The notes below the pieces were generated by a model. It was not told where the DNA came from. It searched no databases and worked only from the letters and a program-made list of their open reading frames with translations. DNA of 64,000 bases, taken from positions 248,001-312,000 of the forward strand of contig JBBCGH010000001.1 of assembly GCA_037200445.1 (NCBI GenBank), in the 5' to 3' direction. How positions within the stretch are numbered: position 1 is the first letter of the stretch; each line of letters opens with the position of its first letter. The translations under genes and the position numbers were made by a program. Positions 42,715 through 50,972 of this stretch are shown here, piece by piece. The stretch comes from Alphaproteobacteria bacterium. GTDB lineage: Bacteria > Pseudomonadota > Alphaproteobacteria > Rhizobiales > Xanthobacteraceae.

Positions 42715-42829
42715 CCGTCATCCCGGCCGAGCGTAGCGAGGAACCGGGATCCATCTTGCAGCGAGTCATGACGCTCGATGGGTCCCGGCTCGCGCCACGC
42801 GTTGCGTGGCTTGGCCGGGATGACAGCGG
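42715..42829. repeat. GTCATCCCGGCC-type dispersed repeat
   Basis: Outer arms CCGTCATCCCGGCC and GGCCGGGATGACAGCGG form an inverted pair about 100 bases apart, with internal palindromes CCGAGCGTAGCGAGGAACCG and GCGCCACGCGTTGCGTGGC. It separates xthA from the TctC-family gene. Confidence 0.7.
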
Positions 42830-42831
42830 AG

Positions 42832-43803
42832 TTACTCCACCGCCTTGATGTTCGCGTCCTTGATCACCTTGGCCCAGCGCGCGATCTCGTCGGCCGCGAA
42901 TGCGCGGAATTCGTCCGGTGTGCTGCCGACCGCAACGATGCCCTGATCGGCGAGCTTTGCCTGCATGGCTGGATCGGCGAGCGCCTTCTTCGCCTCCGCG
43001 GAGACGCGATCGACGATCTCCTTCGGCACGCTGGCGGGCGCGATGATGCCGGCCCAGGTGCCGGAGACGAAATCCGGCACGCCCTGCTCGATGATGGTCT
43101 TCACGCCTGGTGCCGCCGGGATCGGCTCCTTGGCGGCGAGCCCCAGCGCCTTGACGTTGCCGGCAGTCACCTGCGGCATCAGCGGGCCGACGATGTCGAA
43201 CATCACGTTGATGTTGCCGGCGACCGTATCCTGCAGCGCGCCCGCGGTGCCCTTGTAGGGAACGTGCACCATGTCGAGCCCCAGACGCGACTTGAACATC
43301 TCCATGGTGAGATGCGCGGCCGCGCCGACGCCCGAGGATGCGAAACTCAAGGAGCCGGGTTTCGCCTTCGCGAGTACGATCAACTCCTGAATGTTGTTCG
43401 CCGGCAGTGATTTGTTCGCGATGATGATCAGCGGCGCGGAGCTCATCAGCGAGACGTAGGTGATGTCCTTCAGCGTGTCGTAGGGGAGCTTCGGATTGAG
43501 CGTTGCGTTGACGGCGTGTGCGGCGATCACGGTGCCGAAGGTGTAGCCGTCGGGCGGCGCTTTCGCGACGGCGTCCGTGCCGATGATCGCGTTGGCGCCC
43601 GGCTTGTTCTCGAAGACGACCGTGACGCCGAGCGCGTCCGCCACTTTCTGCCCGACCAGCCGCGACATCAGGTCGGTGTAGCCGCCCGGCGTGTAGGGCA
43701 CGATCCAGCGGATCGGCTTGTTCGGCCAGGCCTGCGCCAGGGCGCTGCCGCACAATGCCAATGTGACGGCAAACGCGGCAAGGCCGCGTCGGACGATGTT
43801 CAT
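42832..43803 (-). CDS. TctC/Bug-family periplasmic binding protein
   Basis: A 323-residue tripartite-tricarboxylate-transporter binding receptor. Signal peptide RRGLAAFAVTLALCGSALAQ is followed by WPNKPIRWIVPYTPGGYTDL, and the family signature VVFENKPGANAIIGTDAVAKAPPDGYT appears near residue 60. VPYKGTAGALQDTVAGNINVMFD is the second-lobe signature. There are no TctA/TctB genes nearby, as is usual for this greatly expanded orphan family. Ligand unknown, probably a carboxylate. Confidence 0.92.
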   Translation of the reverse strand: MNIVRRGLAAFAVTLALCGSALAQAWPNKPIRWIVPYTPGGYTDLMSRLVGQKVADALGVTVVFENKPGANAIIGTDAVAKAPPDGYTFGTVIAAHAVNATLNPKLPYDTLKDITYVSLMSSAPLIIIANKSLPANNIQELIVLAKAKPGSLSFASSGVGAAAHLTMEMFKSRLGLDMVHVPYKGTAGALQDTVAGNINVMFDIVGPLMPQVTAGNVKALGLAAKEPIPAAPGVKTIIEQGVPDFVSGTWAGIIAPASVPKEIVDRVSAEAKKALADPAMQAKLADQGIVAVGSTPDEFRAFAADEIARWAKVIKDANIKAVE

Positions 43804-43890
43804 GGTGTCGCTCCCTGGTGCCGTATGCGGCAGTGGGGAGCTTTAGGGTTTCGATGCACATGGGGCAAGGCGACCGACCGGCCACTCAGG

Positions 43891-44000
43891 CCTCATCCTG
43901 AGGTGCGAGCGGCAGCGAGCCTCGAAGGATGGCCCGAAGCGCAATAGGAGCATTTGGCCATCCTTCGAGACGCGGCCTTTGGCCGCTCCTCAGGATGAGG
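43891..44000. repeat. CCTCATCCTGAGG-type dispersed repeat
   Basis: Outer arms CCTCATCCTGAGG and CCTCAGGATGAGG, with inner arms CCTCGAAGGATGGCC/GGCCATCCTTCGAG, form one large hairpin about 110 bases long. This element is widespread in Nitrobacteraceae-like genomes. It lies between the TctC gene start and the lolA stop. Confidence 0.75.
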
Positions 44001-44006
44001 GTTGAG

Positions 44007-44777
44007 CTACTGAATGATCTCTTTGCGCTCGTAGTTGATCCGGAACATGGTCGGATCGATTTTTTGCGCAGGGTCGAGATTGTAGAGCGCGACGGTGGTG
44101 TCGTAGCCCTGCGGATCGGTGATGGTCCACTGCTTGAGCTGCATGTCCTTGACCGAGAACATCAGCAACACCTTGTGCGTGCCGCCGAGCGTCTGCTTCT
44201 CCTCCATCGCGAGGCTGATGAAGGTGTCGTCGGCCGACACCGCGGTGACGTTGGTCTCCTTGAGCAAATCGATGCGGTCGGCGAGCAGGAAACGCAGCGG
44301 TGTCTGCGAGAGCGGGTAGAGGTCCTGCGTCTCGAGCTTGCGGTCGCGCACCACCAGCGAAGAACCGTCCGAGACGAGCTCGATTGGGCTTGGCGGCTTG
44401 TACTCGAAGCGCACGCGTCCGGGCTTTTGCAGGTAGAACTTGCCCTCGGAGCGCCGGCCGTCGGGTCCGACCTGCACGAAGTCGCCGACCAGGTTCTGCA
44501 CACTCATCAGGTAGACGTTGACGCGCTCGATCAGCCCGCGCTGTTTGGCATCGAACGCGGTTGTGGTGCCGGACGAGCCGAAGCCCGGGAACTTGAAGGG
44601 GAAGAGGTTGTTGGCGGCTGACTGCGTCGGCACGGGGGCGGGCGCGGATTCGGGAACGGCCGTGGGCGGCGGCACGATGCTGGCCTTCGGGCGCGGCGCG
44701 GGTGTCGGCACAGGCTGCGCGGATACCACGGACGCGCCGAGGAGCAGGCAGGCGCCGGTCAGAATCGTTCTCCGCAT
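44007..44777 (-). CDS. lolA: Outer-membrane lipoprotein carrier protein LolA
   Basis: A 256-residue periplasmic protein that carries lipoproteins from LolCDE to the outer membrane. After the signal peptide (RRTILTGACLLLGASVVSAQ) comes a Pro-rich linker of about 60 residues, then the LolA fold: LIERVNVYLMSVQNLVGDFVQVGPDG, FYLQKPGRVRFEY, LVSDGSSLVVRD and TPLRFLL. The ATG at 44777 is preferred over one four codons upstream, because GGAGG overlaps the latter. It lies downstream of ftsK, the same ftsK-lolA order as in E. coli. The Pro-rich linker is an addition relative to the E. coli protein. Confidence 0.88.
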   Translation of the reverse strand: MRRTILTGACLLLGASVVSAQPVPTPAPRPKASIVPPPTAVPESAPAPVPTQSAANNLFPFKFPGFGSSGTTTAFDAKQRGLIERVNVYLMSVQNLVGDFVQVGPDGRRSEGKFYLQKPGRVRFEYKPPSPIELVSDGSSLVVRDRKLETQDLYPLSQTPLRFLLADRIDLLKETNVTAVSADDTFISLAMEEKQTLGGTHKVLLMFSVKDMQLKQWTITDPQGYDTTVALYNLDPAQKIDPTMFRINYERKEIIQ

Positions 44778-44846
44778 CCCATCCTCCAAGAGCCGCCGAC
44801 CTTAATCGCCTGGCTGTGGCGATTTCGCGGCTCACCGTCCGGTCCG

Positions 44847-44886
44847 CATGATCCTTGTCGGAAAACCGCCCGACGCTCCGGGGATC
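44847..44886. repeat. Partial CGAAAACCG-type repeat
   Basis: GCATGATCCTTGTCGGAAAACCG corresponds to half of the elements at 24,207 and 47,452; the second arm is decayed to CTCCGGGGATCA. It lies between ftsK and lolA. Confidence 0.55.
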
Positions 44887-44891
44887 AGGCC

Positions 44892-47390
44892 TCAATACGA
44901 CGCGTGCTCGGGCTCGCCTACCAGAATCTCGCGCTTTCCGGCATGGTTTGCCTGCCCAACGATGCCTTCCAGTTCCATCTTCTCCATCAGCGATGCGGCG
45001 CGGTTGTAGCCGATCTGCAGCCGGCGCTGGATGTAGCTCGTCGAGGCCTTGCGGTCGCGCACGACGATCGCGACGGCCTGGCTGTAGAGATCGTTGGTCT
45101 TGCCCATCTCGGAGTTGTCGAACACCGACGCGTCGCCGCCCTCGCCTTCCTCGAGCTCGTCGCTGACCGTGACAGCCTCCAGATACTGCGGGGTGCCCTG
45201 CGACTTGAGGTGCCGGACGATCTTCTCGACTTCCTCGTCGGAGCAGAACGGCCCGTGCACGCGGCTGATGCGTCCGCCGCCCGCCATGTAAAGCATGTCG
45301 CCCTGGCCGAGCAGCTGCTCGGCGCCCTGCTCGCCGAGGATCGTGCGGCTGTCGATCTTGGAGGTGACCTGGAACGAGATGCGGGTCGGGAAATTCGCCT
45401 TGATGGTGCCGGTGATGACGTCGACCGAAGGGCGTTGCGTCGCGAGGATCACATGGATGCCGGCGGCGCGCGCCATCTGGGCGAGGCGCTGCACCGCGCC
45501 TTCGATGTCCTTGCCGGCGACCATCATCAGGTCGGCCATCTCGTCGACGATCACCACGATATAGGGGATGAGATCGAGGTCGAGCTCTTCCTTCTCGTAG
45601 ATCGCGTCGCCGCTCTCCTTGTCGTAGCCGGTGTGCACGGTGCGCGAGAGCATCTCGCCGCTCTTCTTCGCTTCCGCGACGCGCGCGTTGTAGCCGTCGA
45701 TGTTGCGCACGCCGAGCTTCGACATCTTGCGGTAGCGCTCCTCCATCTCGCGCACCGCCCACTTGAGCGCGACGACCGCCTTCTTCGGGTCGGTGACGAC
45801 CGGGGTCAGCAGGTGCGGGATGCCGTCATAGACGGAGAGCTCCAGCATCTTCGGGTCGATCATGATGAGCCGGCAGTCGTCGGGGCGCAGCCGGTACATC
45901 AAGGACAGGATCATGGTGTTGATGGCGACCGATTTGCCCGAGCCGGTGGTGCCGGCGATCAGCAGATGCGGCATGCGCGCAAGATCGACGATCACCGGCT
46001 CGCCCCCGATGGTCTTGCCGAGGCAGAGCGGCAGCCGCGCCTGCGTGTCGGTGTAGTCGGAGGACGAGAGCAGCTCGCGCAGCAACACCTTCTCGCGCTT
46101 CGGGTTGGGCAGTTCGATACCGATCGCATTGCGGCCGGGGACGACCGCGACGCGGCAGGAAACCTTGCTCATCGAGCGCGCGATGTCGTCGGAGAGGCCG
46201 ATCACGCGCGAGGACTTGATGCCGGGCGCGGGCTCGAGTTCGTAGAGGGTGACCACCGGGCCGGGGTGAGCGTTGATGATCTCGCCGCGCACGCCGAAAT
46301 CGCCGAGCACGCTTTCCAGCGCCTGTGCGTTTTCCTGGATCGCCTCGTTGGAGAGGGTCTGGCGGTCCATCGCGCGCGGCGCTGCGAGCAGCGCCAGCGA
46401 GGGCAGTTCGTAGCCGTCCCTGCCGCGTTTTGCCGGACGTGCGGCCGCCGGCTTGACGCGCTTGCGCGGCGCGACTTCGACCTCGTCGTCTGCCTCCTCG
46501 TCGTCCTCGACCTCCTCGCTCTGTTCGTCGGCCGGGTTCGAGTAGGCCTCGGCGTGCGGCTCGATCATCGTGACCGCGGCGGGATCTTGGCGCAGTGCCA
46601 CCACGCGCGGGCGGCGCCGCCACGGCAGGAGGTCGAGCAACATCGTAGGCAACAGCAGGAGGCGCGCCTTCACGCTGTAGAGGAAGTGATAGAGCCAGCC
46701 GAGCGAAACGAAGCTGCGCGGCTCGCGCTCCTCCTCGTCCTCCTCGTCTTCCACATTCCGTTTGGCGGCTTTCCGCGCCGGCTTTTCTTCGACTTCTTCC
46801 TTCTCCGCGTCCTCGCGCCGCAGCCCGAAGCCCGCCGCCAGCGCCAGAGTCACCAGAGCCGCGATGCCCAGCACGATCGCAATCGCGAACCGCGGCGCGC
46901 CGGAAAGCGGCGCGCCGAAGATCCAGGCCGGCACGTGCAGCAGCGAATCCCCGACCACACCGCCGAGACCGGTCGGCAGCGGCCAGGCCTTGCTCGGCGC
47001 AAGGCACGACGCAAAGCCCGCCGCAGCGATCGTGCCGGCGACCCAGAGGATGGCCCGCATGCGCTGGCGCGTGACCGTGCGGTGCGTGAGCAGGCGCCAG
47101 CCCCACGAGGCGAGCGGAAGCAACAGCGCGACGGTGGCGATCCCGAGGATCTGCATCATCAGGTCGGCGCTGGCGGCGCCGACGATGCCGAGCGCATTGC
47201 GCACCGGCGCATTGGTGGCGTGGCTGAACGAGGGGTCCTGCACCGACCAGGTGGCGAGCGCGAGCGCCGCGATGCCCGCGACAGCAAGCAGTGCGAGCCC
47301 CACGATCTCGGAGACACGCCGGCGCGCGGCGGCGCGCAGGTCGTCCGAGACGATGTCACCGAGCGAGAGGCTGTAACGGATCGCGGGCAT
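44892..47390 (-). CDS. ftsK: DNA translocase FtsK
   Basis: An 832-residue septal DNA pump that resolves chromosome dimers and clears the division site. The N-terminal region (residues 28-190) has four transmembrane segments; residues 195-330 are an acidic, low-complexity linker, much shorter than in E. coli. The motor has [13 protein letters not shown] at 479-491 (Walker A), [17 protein letters not shown] (Walker B) and [20 protein letters not shown]. The C-terminal gamma winged helix reads [20 protein letters not shown] and continues with [15 protein letters not shown]; it would read KOPS sequences. lolA follows. Confidence 0.95.
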   Translation of the reverse strand: MPAIRYSLSLGDIVSDDLRAAARRRVSEIVGLALLAVAGIAALALATWSVQDPSFSHATNAPVRNALGIVGAASADLMMQILGIATVALLLPLASWGWRLLTHRTVTRQRMRAILWVAGTIAAAGFASCLAPSKAWPLPTGLGGVVGDSLLHVPAWIFGAPLSGAPRFAIAIVLGIAALVTLALAAGFGLRREDAEKEEVEEKPARKAAKRNVEDEEDEEEREPRSFVSLGWLYHFLYSVKARLLLLPTMLLDLLPWRRRPRVVALRQDPAAVTMIEPHAEAYSNPADEQSEEVEDDEEADDEVEVAPRKRVKPAAARPAKRGRDGYELPSLALLAAPRAMDRQTLSNEAIQENAQALESVLGDFGVRGEIINAHPGPVVTLYELEPAPGIKSSRVIGLSDDIARSMSKVSCRVAVVPGRNAIGIELPNPKREKVLLRELLSSSDYTDTQARLPLCLGKTIGGEPVIVDLARMPHLLIAGTTGSGKSVAINTMILSLMYRLRPDDCRLIMIDPKMLELSVYDGIPHLLTPVVTDPKKAVVALKWAVREMEERYRKMSKLGVRNIDGYNARVAEAKKSGEMLSRTVHTGYDKESGDAIYEKEELDLDLIPYIVVIVDEMADLMMVAGKDIEGAVQRLAQMARAAGIHVILATQRPSVDVITGTIKANFPTRISFQVTSKIDSRTILGEQGAEQLLGQGDMLYMAGGGRISRVHGPFCSDEEVEKIVRHLKSQGTPQYLEAVTVSDELEEGEGGDASVFDNSEMGKTNDLYSQAVAIVVRDRKASTSYIQRRLQIGYNRAASLMEKMELEGIVGQANHAGKREILVGEPEHASY

Positions 47391-47451
47391 GCGCGCTTCT
47401 ACGCTCCGTGCCGTCTACAAACGGTAATCGGACACGCGCTCTTTTCTTTGC

Positions 47452-47497
47452 GCATGATCTTGTCCGAAAACCGGTACCCACTTTTCGGGATCATGCG
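47452..47497. repeat. CGAAAACCGGT-type dispersed repeat, canonical copy
   Basis: A clean copy: GCATGATCTTGTCCGAAAAC, then CGGTACCCACTTTTCGGGAT and CATGC, with arms pairing end to end. Its last bases provide the TGA stop and the final Ala codon (GCATGA) of the adjacent aminotransferase gene. Confidence 0.85.
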
Positions 47498-48696
47498 CCC
47501 AACACCTTGACCATGCGATGCAGCGCCTCGGCCGTGGTCTCGCGGTCCTGCACCATCGCGACGCGGATGTAGCCTTCGCCCGCGTTGAAGCCGTTCGCCT
47601 GCGGGCGCGCCGCGTAATTGCCGGGCACGACACGCAGGCCGCCTTCCCGCCACAGCTTCACGGTCGCGGCTTCGCTGCCGCCGTGCTGCGATACGTCGAG
47701 CCACAGGAAGAAACCGCCCGCGGGGCGCTTGTAGCCATAGCGGTTGCCGAGGATCTGGTCCGCAAGATCGAATTTGGCGCGATAGAGCGCGCGGTTCTCT
47801 TCGACATGCGCCTCGTCGTTATAGGCCGCGATGGCGACGTCCTGCGCCGGCACCGGCACCTGCGGCGCCGACACCGTGCGCAGATTGAGGAGTGCGGCGA
47901 GGAACTTCCTGTCGCCCGCCACGAAGCCGACGCGCAGGCCGGGCAGGCTGGAGCGCTTGGAGAGCGAATTGAACGTCACCACGTTGGCGAAGTCGCGGCC
48001 TGCCACCTCGAGCCCCCCGGTCGGCTCGTGCCGCCAGAAGATTTCCGAATAGCACTCGTCCACGAACAGCATGAAATTGTGTTTCTGCGCGAGCGCCGCG
48101 ACGCGCGCGAGATAATCGCGGCTCGCGACCGACCCTTGCGGGTTCGCGGGCGTGGCGAGATAGAACGCGACTGTGCGGGCGAGCAGCTCGGGCGAGAGCG
48201 CGTCGAGGTCGGGCAGGAAGCCGGTCGCAGCCGTCGCGTCGAGATAGACCGGCTCGCAGTCGGCCGCGAGCGCGCCGGCCGAGTAGGGCGCGTAAAATGG
48301 ATTCGGCACCAGAATGGCCGGCTTGCCTCCCTTTGCGCCGATGAATCGTTTCGCCGCGATCGCAGAGAGGAACAATCCTTCGCGCGAGCCCGCGAGAACC
48401 AGGATTTCGCTCATCGCCTCGATCGGGCGCGGAAGTGCATAGCGGCGGCCGAGCCACCCGGCGACCGCCTGACGGAAGCCGTCAGTGCCGGCATTCCCCG
48501 GATAGCGGCCGAAGCCGGCCGTGCTCTTCGCCAGCACCGGCGCGACGAACGACGGGACCGGGTGCTGCGGCTCCCCGACCGAGATGTTGATCATCGGCAT
48601 GCCGGGCGGCGTATCGCCCAGCAATTCGGTCAGCCGCACGAACGGCGAGCGTGCATCGGGAGCCCGGGCGGGAGGGGCGCGTTCGGGTGCGTTCAT
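47491..48696 (-). CDS. PLP-dependent class I/II aminotransferase, possibly N-succinyl-diaminopimelate aminotransferase (DapC)
   Basis: A 401-residue fold-I aminotransferase. INISVGEPQHPVPSFV and GFGRYPGNAGTDGFRQAVAGW form the N-terminal substrate region, PNPFYAPYSAGALAA the cofactor loop, ATPANPQGSV the conserved NPxG, and TFNSLSKRSSLPGLRVGFVA contains the PLP-binding Lys. The general form agrees with alphaproteobacterial DapC proteins of the lysine/diaminopimelate pathway, but no dap genes are adjacent, so the substrate is uncertain. The ATG at 48696 starts MNAPERAPP; a longer open frame upstream has no family similarity. The stop is supplied by a dispersed repeat. Confidence 0.85.
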   Translation of the reverse strand: MNAPERAPPARAPDARSPFVRLTELLGDTPPGMPMINISVGEPQHPVPSFVAPVLAKSTAGFGRYPGNAGTDGFRQAVAGWLGRRYALPRPIEAMSEILVLAGSREGLFLSAIAAKRFIGAKGGKPAILVPNPFYAPYSAGALAADCEPVYLDATAATGFLPDLDALSPELLARTVAFYLATPANPQGSVASRDYLARVAALAQKHNFMLFVDECYSEIFWRHEPTGGLEVAGRDFANVVTFNSLSKRSSLPGLRVGFVAGDRKFLAALLNLRTVSAPQVPVPAQDVAIAAYNDEAHVEENRALYRAKFDLADQILGNRYGYKRPAGGFFLWLDVSQHGGSEAATVKLWREGGLRVVPGNYAARPQANGFNAGEGYIRVAMVQDRETTAEALHRMVKVLGA

Positions 48697-48874
48697 GGCC
48701 CAATTTTCGGCGGCGGGACGCCCCGCCGGACTGGCGTTGCGCCACCATAGGAGGGGGCAGGTTAAGGCGCGATTAACCAATCGGGGGCGGGGGGAAGCGG
48801 TTGCCCAGGAGGGAAAGCGCCGCGCGCGTTTCCGACCGAAACGGTTGCTGCGGACCTTGTGATTTTGCGTGCTT

Positions 48875-48897
48875 TGGCATATGTCTGCGGCATATGC
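48875..48897. promoter_or_regulatory. Probable VapBC operator
   Basis: Two copies of GGCATATG spaced 13 bases apart, the second extended to a perfect palindrome GGCATATGCC, lie 22-45 bases before the vapB start. The position fits autoregulation by a VapBC complex. A weak TTGTGA 14 bases upstream could be the -35 box. Confidence 0.5.
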
Positions 48898-48919
48898 CTC
48901 AAAATGAGAGGGAAAACTT

Positions 48920-49156
48920 ATGGCTGAGCAGCGCCGCGTCAGTCTGTTCCGCAATGGCCGCAACCAGGCAGTCCGGATTCCCGTCGAATTCGAACTGCCA
49001 GGCGATGAAGCGGTCATTCATCGCGACGGCGACCGCCTGGTGATCGAGCCGGTGCGCAAGCGTGGGCTCATTGCATTGCTCAAGACGATGAAACCTTTGG
49101 ACGAGAATTTTCCCGAGATCGACGATACTCCTACGGTGCCGGAGCAGCTGCTGTGA
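48920..49156 (+). CDS. vapB: Antitoxin VapB (AbrB/SpoVT fold)
   Basis: 78 residues. The N-terminal swapped-hairpin DNA-binding domain reads RVSLFRNGRNQAVRIPVEFELPGDEAVIHRDGDRLVIEPV, the VapB-type AbrB pattern with FRNGRNQAVRIP. The C-terminal tail (LLKTMKPLDENFPEIDDTP) would wrap the toxin's active site. GAGAGGGAAAA precedes the ATG. The vapC GTG overlaps its stop by four bases. Confidence 0.92.
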   Translation: MAEQRRVSLFRNGRNQAVRIPVEFELPGDEAVIHRDGDRLVIEPVRKRGLIALLKTMKPLDENFPEIDDTPTVPEQLL

Positions 49157-49554
49157 CTCTCTACATGCTGGATACCAACATCGTCTCGGACTTGATTAGA
49201 AATCCGCAGGGCAGAGTCGCGAAGCGCATCAGCCGCGCAGGTGAAGACAATATCTGCACGAGTATCATCGTGGCCGCCGAATTGCGCTACGGGTGCGCCA
49301 AGAGCAACTCGAACCGGTTGCGTAACGCCGTCGAAGATCTGCTCGGCGAGATCAGCGTTCTGCCATTCGATGTTCCGGCTGACGAAAAATACGGCGCAAT
49401 CCGCGCCGAGTTGGAAGCGGCCGGCAAGCCGATCGGCGGCGACGACCTGTTGATTGCCGCCCACGCGCAGGCCGCCGGCGCCACGATCGTGACCGCCAAC
49501 GCTGACGAGTTCAGACGCGTCCCCGGCCTGAAGGTCGAGAACTGGTTAGGTTAG
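49153..49554 (+). CDS. vapC: Toxin VapC (PIN-domain ribonuclease)
   Basis: 133 residues with all four acidic active-site positions of the PIN domain: Asp7 in YMLDTNIVSD, Glu43 in AAELRYG, Asp97/98 in GGDDLLIAAHA, and Asp118 in TANADEF. VapC toxins cut tRNA-fMet or rRNA. The start is GTG, overlapping the antitoxin stop (GTGA). The form is the common chromosomal VapC of alphaproteobacteria and is apparently intact. A decayed gene fragment begins 16 bases after the stop. Confidence 0.94.
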   Translation: MTLYMLDTNIVSDLIRNPQGRVAKRISRAGEDNICTSIIVAAELRYGCAKSNSNRLRNAVEDLLGEISVLPFDVPADEKYGAIRAELEAAGKPIGGDDLLIAAHAQAAGATIVTANADEFRRVPGLKVENWLG

Positions 49555-49570
49555 CCGCTCGCCGTTCACC

Positions 49571-49751
49571 GCTTCATTAACCGCATCAACGGCCCGCAGA
49601 GATAGGCCTCTGACACCGGTGCGCGCGCGAGCACGGCAGGCTGCATCCGTTCGCCGCGTGGAAGATGCAGGAGTCCGCGAACGCCTTTTTGGCGATGGCG
49701 TCGAGACAAAGCTGTATCAGGCCACGCTTGCTCAAGCGCGGATGCCGCGCC
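49571..49751 (-). pseudogene. Decayed 3' copy of the Cys-rich gene at 50,351
   Basis: About 180 bases matching the 3' end of the intact gene at 50,351-50,800 at roughly 85% by eye (both contain CGCATCAACGGCCCGCAGAG and TAGGCCTCTGACACCGGTGC). The final residues APVSEAYLCGPLMRLMK are identical, but a one-base indel near 49,630 shifts the frame, and the gene's 5' part is absent. The copy ends close to the mazEF operator. It separates vapBC from mazEF. Confidence 0.75.
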
Positions 49752-49771
49752 TGCTCCCTTGCGTCCCGACC

Positions 49772-49802
49772 CGTAACGCGTTACGCTGTAACGCGTTACG
49801 GG
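49772..49802. promoter_or_regulatory. Tandem palindromic operator of mazEF
   Basis: Two perfect 12-base palindromes GTAACGCGTTAC (49773-49784 and 49788-49799), 15 bases centre to centre, lie 15 bases before the mazE start. The pair is further enclosed in CCCGTAAC/GTTACGGG. This is a classical arrangement for cooperative binding of an antitoxin dimer. Confidence 0.8.
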
Positions 49803-49814
49803 TGGAGAAGTCGA

Positions 49815-50027
49815 ATGGCGGCACCCGCCGAACGAATGAAGGCGATGCGACAGCGGCGACGCGAACGAGGCCTGCGCGAGGTGCGTCTCGTCGTTGCCGA
49901 CGCCCGCTCGCGGGCGGTGCGGCGACGGGTGGCAAGAGAGGTCGCCGGGCTCGACCCGGAACGCGAGCGCGACGCGCTGCAATGGATTGAAGCGGTCTCC
50001 GAGTTCGACGCAGATGCGACGCGGTGA
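49815..50027 (+). CDS. mazE: MazE-family antitoxin
   Basis: 70 residues: PAERMKAMRQRRRERGLREVRLVVADARSRAVRRRVARE, divided by a turn, then LDPERERDALQWIEAVSEFD. This is the short antitoxin type found before PemK/MazF toxins in alphaproteobacteria, with an N-terminal ribbon-helix-helix-like segment and an acidic C-terminus. ATG 49815 is preceded by GGTGGAGAAG. The toxin gene overlaps its end by 14 bases. Confidence 0.82.
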   Translation: MAAPAERMKAMRQRRRERGLREVRLVVADARSRAVRRRVAREVAGLDPERERDALQWIEAVSEFDADATR

Positions 50028-50343
50028 CCTGATGACCGTCGCGGCGGCTGGCGACTATGGCAAGCCCCGTCCGGCGGTCATTGTTCAAACCGACGCTTTC
50101 CCCGAAAGTCACGCCTCGGTCGTGGTCTGCCAATTGACTTCCGATCTCGCGGACGCGCCTGATTTTCGCGTCACCGTCGAGCCCACGCCGGAAAACGGAT
50201 TGCGGCGCACCTCGCAGATCATGGCCGACAAGCCGGTCACCATCCGGCGCGAACGGCTCGGACAGAAGATCGGGAGTCTCGGCGACCAAGACATGGCTCG
50301 GCTCGGGATTGCGTTGGCGTTTGTTTTCGGGCTCGCGGATTAG
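50014..50343 (+). CDS. mazF: MazF/PemK-type endoribonuclease toxin
   Basis: 109 residues beginning MRRGDLMTVAAAGDYGKPRPAVIVQ, the standard MazF opening, with SHASVVVCQLTSDL and RRTSQIMADKPVTIRRERLGQKIG as the conserved mid-section (Ser/Thr and Asp/Arg residues of the RNase site). MazF cleaves mRNA at short sequence motifs. The start lies within the antitoxin gene. It ends 8 bases before the convergent Cys-rich gene. Confidence 0.93.
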   Translation: MRRGDLMTVAAAGDYGKPRPAVIVQTDAFPESHASVVVCQLTSDLADAPDFRVTVEPTPENGLRRTSQIMADKPVTIRRERLGQKIGSLGDQDMARLGIALAFVFGLAD

Positions 50344-50350
50344 CGAGCGC

Positions 50351-50800
50351 TCATCCCTTCATCAGCCGCATCAACGGCCCGCAGAGATAGGCCTCTGACA
50401 CCGGTGCGCGCAGCGAGCGCGGCAGGCTGCATCCGTTCGGCGCGTGGAAGATGCAGGAATCCGCGAAGGCTTTCTTCGGTATTGCGTCGAGATAGAGCCG
50501 CATGAGGGCGCGCTTGCTCAGGCGCGAATGCCGCGCCCAGGCTTGAGCAATCGCGGTTTCGTCGAGGTAGGCGTCGTTGCCGCCCTTGCTGCAGCAATGG
50601 CCGCGGCAGGCGGCGCACGCTTCGGCGAACGTCGTTGCTTCGGGCTTTGGCTTCGGCGCGTCGGCGGCCTTGACGCGCGGGCGCGAGACTTCGGCGATCA
50701 GTCCCTCGAGGAACGCAGCGAAAATTCTGCGCCGCTTTGTGCCGACCGGGCGCAAGGGCCGATCAAAGCCAGGCAGTTCGATATCGCGCCATTTGATCAT
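50351..50800 (-). CDS. Cys-rich metal-binding-type protein of unknown function
   Basis: 149 residues. A Cys cluster (EACAACRGHCCSKGGNDAYL) and further Cys in DSCIFHAPNGCSLPRSLRA and YLCGPLMRLMKG resemble YkgJ-type metal- or Fe-S-binding proteins. A Cys-to-metal count of about eight suggests one or two metal sites. No membrane segment or signal peptide. The 3' end is duplicated, in decayed form, at 49,571, with mazEF between the two copies. Function not known. Confidence 0.75.
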   Translation of the reverse strand: MIKWRDIELPGFDRPLRPVGTKRRRIFAAFLEGLIAEVSRPRVKAADAPKPKPEATTFAEACAACRGHCCSKGGNDAYLDETAIAQAWARHSRLSKRALMRLYLDAIPKKAFADSCIFHAPNGCSLPRSLRAPVSEAYLCGPLMRLMKG

Positions 50801-50885
50801 GTCGATGGATCTCTTCTGCCGCGCAACGCGGCCAGTCCCTCGACTCGGAATCTACACCTTTCGCGGAGCGCAAAGAATCTGGCTG

Positions 50886-50922
50886 TCAAAAAAGTGAGAG
50901 GCCTCGGGGTGAGCCGAGGCCT
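50886..50922 (-). terminator. Rho-independent terminator of the glnK-amtB cluster
   Basis: Read on the minus strand: an 11-base perfect stem AGAGGCCTCGG/CCGAGGCCTCT around a 6-base loop (50895-50922), then CAC and a run of six T (AAAAAA on the plus strand at 50886-50891). It lies 50 bases beyond the amtB stop at 50,973. Confidence 0.9.
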
Positions 50923-50972
50923 CTCGACGGAGGGGGCGGTGCCGGGTCTCCACCCCAACCGTAGCGGTGAAG

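Noticed and set aside
41840-43885. A fused open frame joining the TctC gene region to exonuclease III
   Set aside because: The N-terminal part is out of frame with the TctC protein, whose own frame has a signal peptide and complete family motifs; exonuclease III begins at 42,658.
43990-45762. A 590-codon frame across the lolA-ftsK junction
   Set aside because: Overlaps both genes on the same strand in a different frame; translation is Arg-rich with no family features.
44904-47510. A long open frame (868 codons) antisense to ftsK
   Set aside because: It lies wholly opposite a clear FtsK with all motifs. In high-GC DNA, antisense frames with few stops are expected. The translation is Arg/His/Ala-rich and resembles no family.
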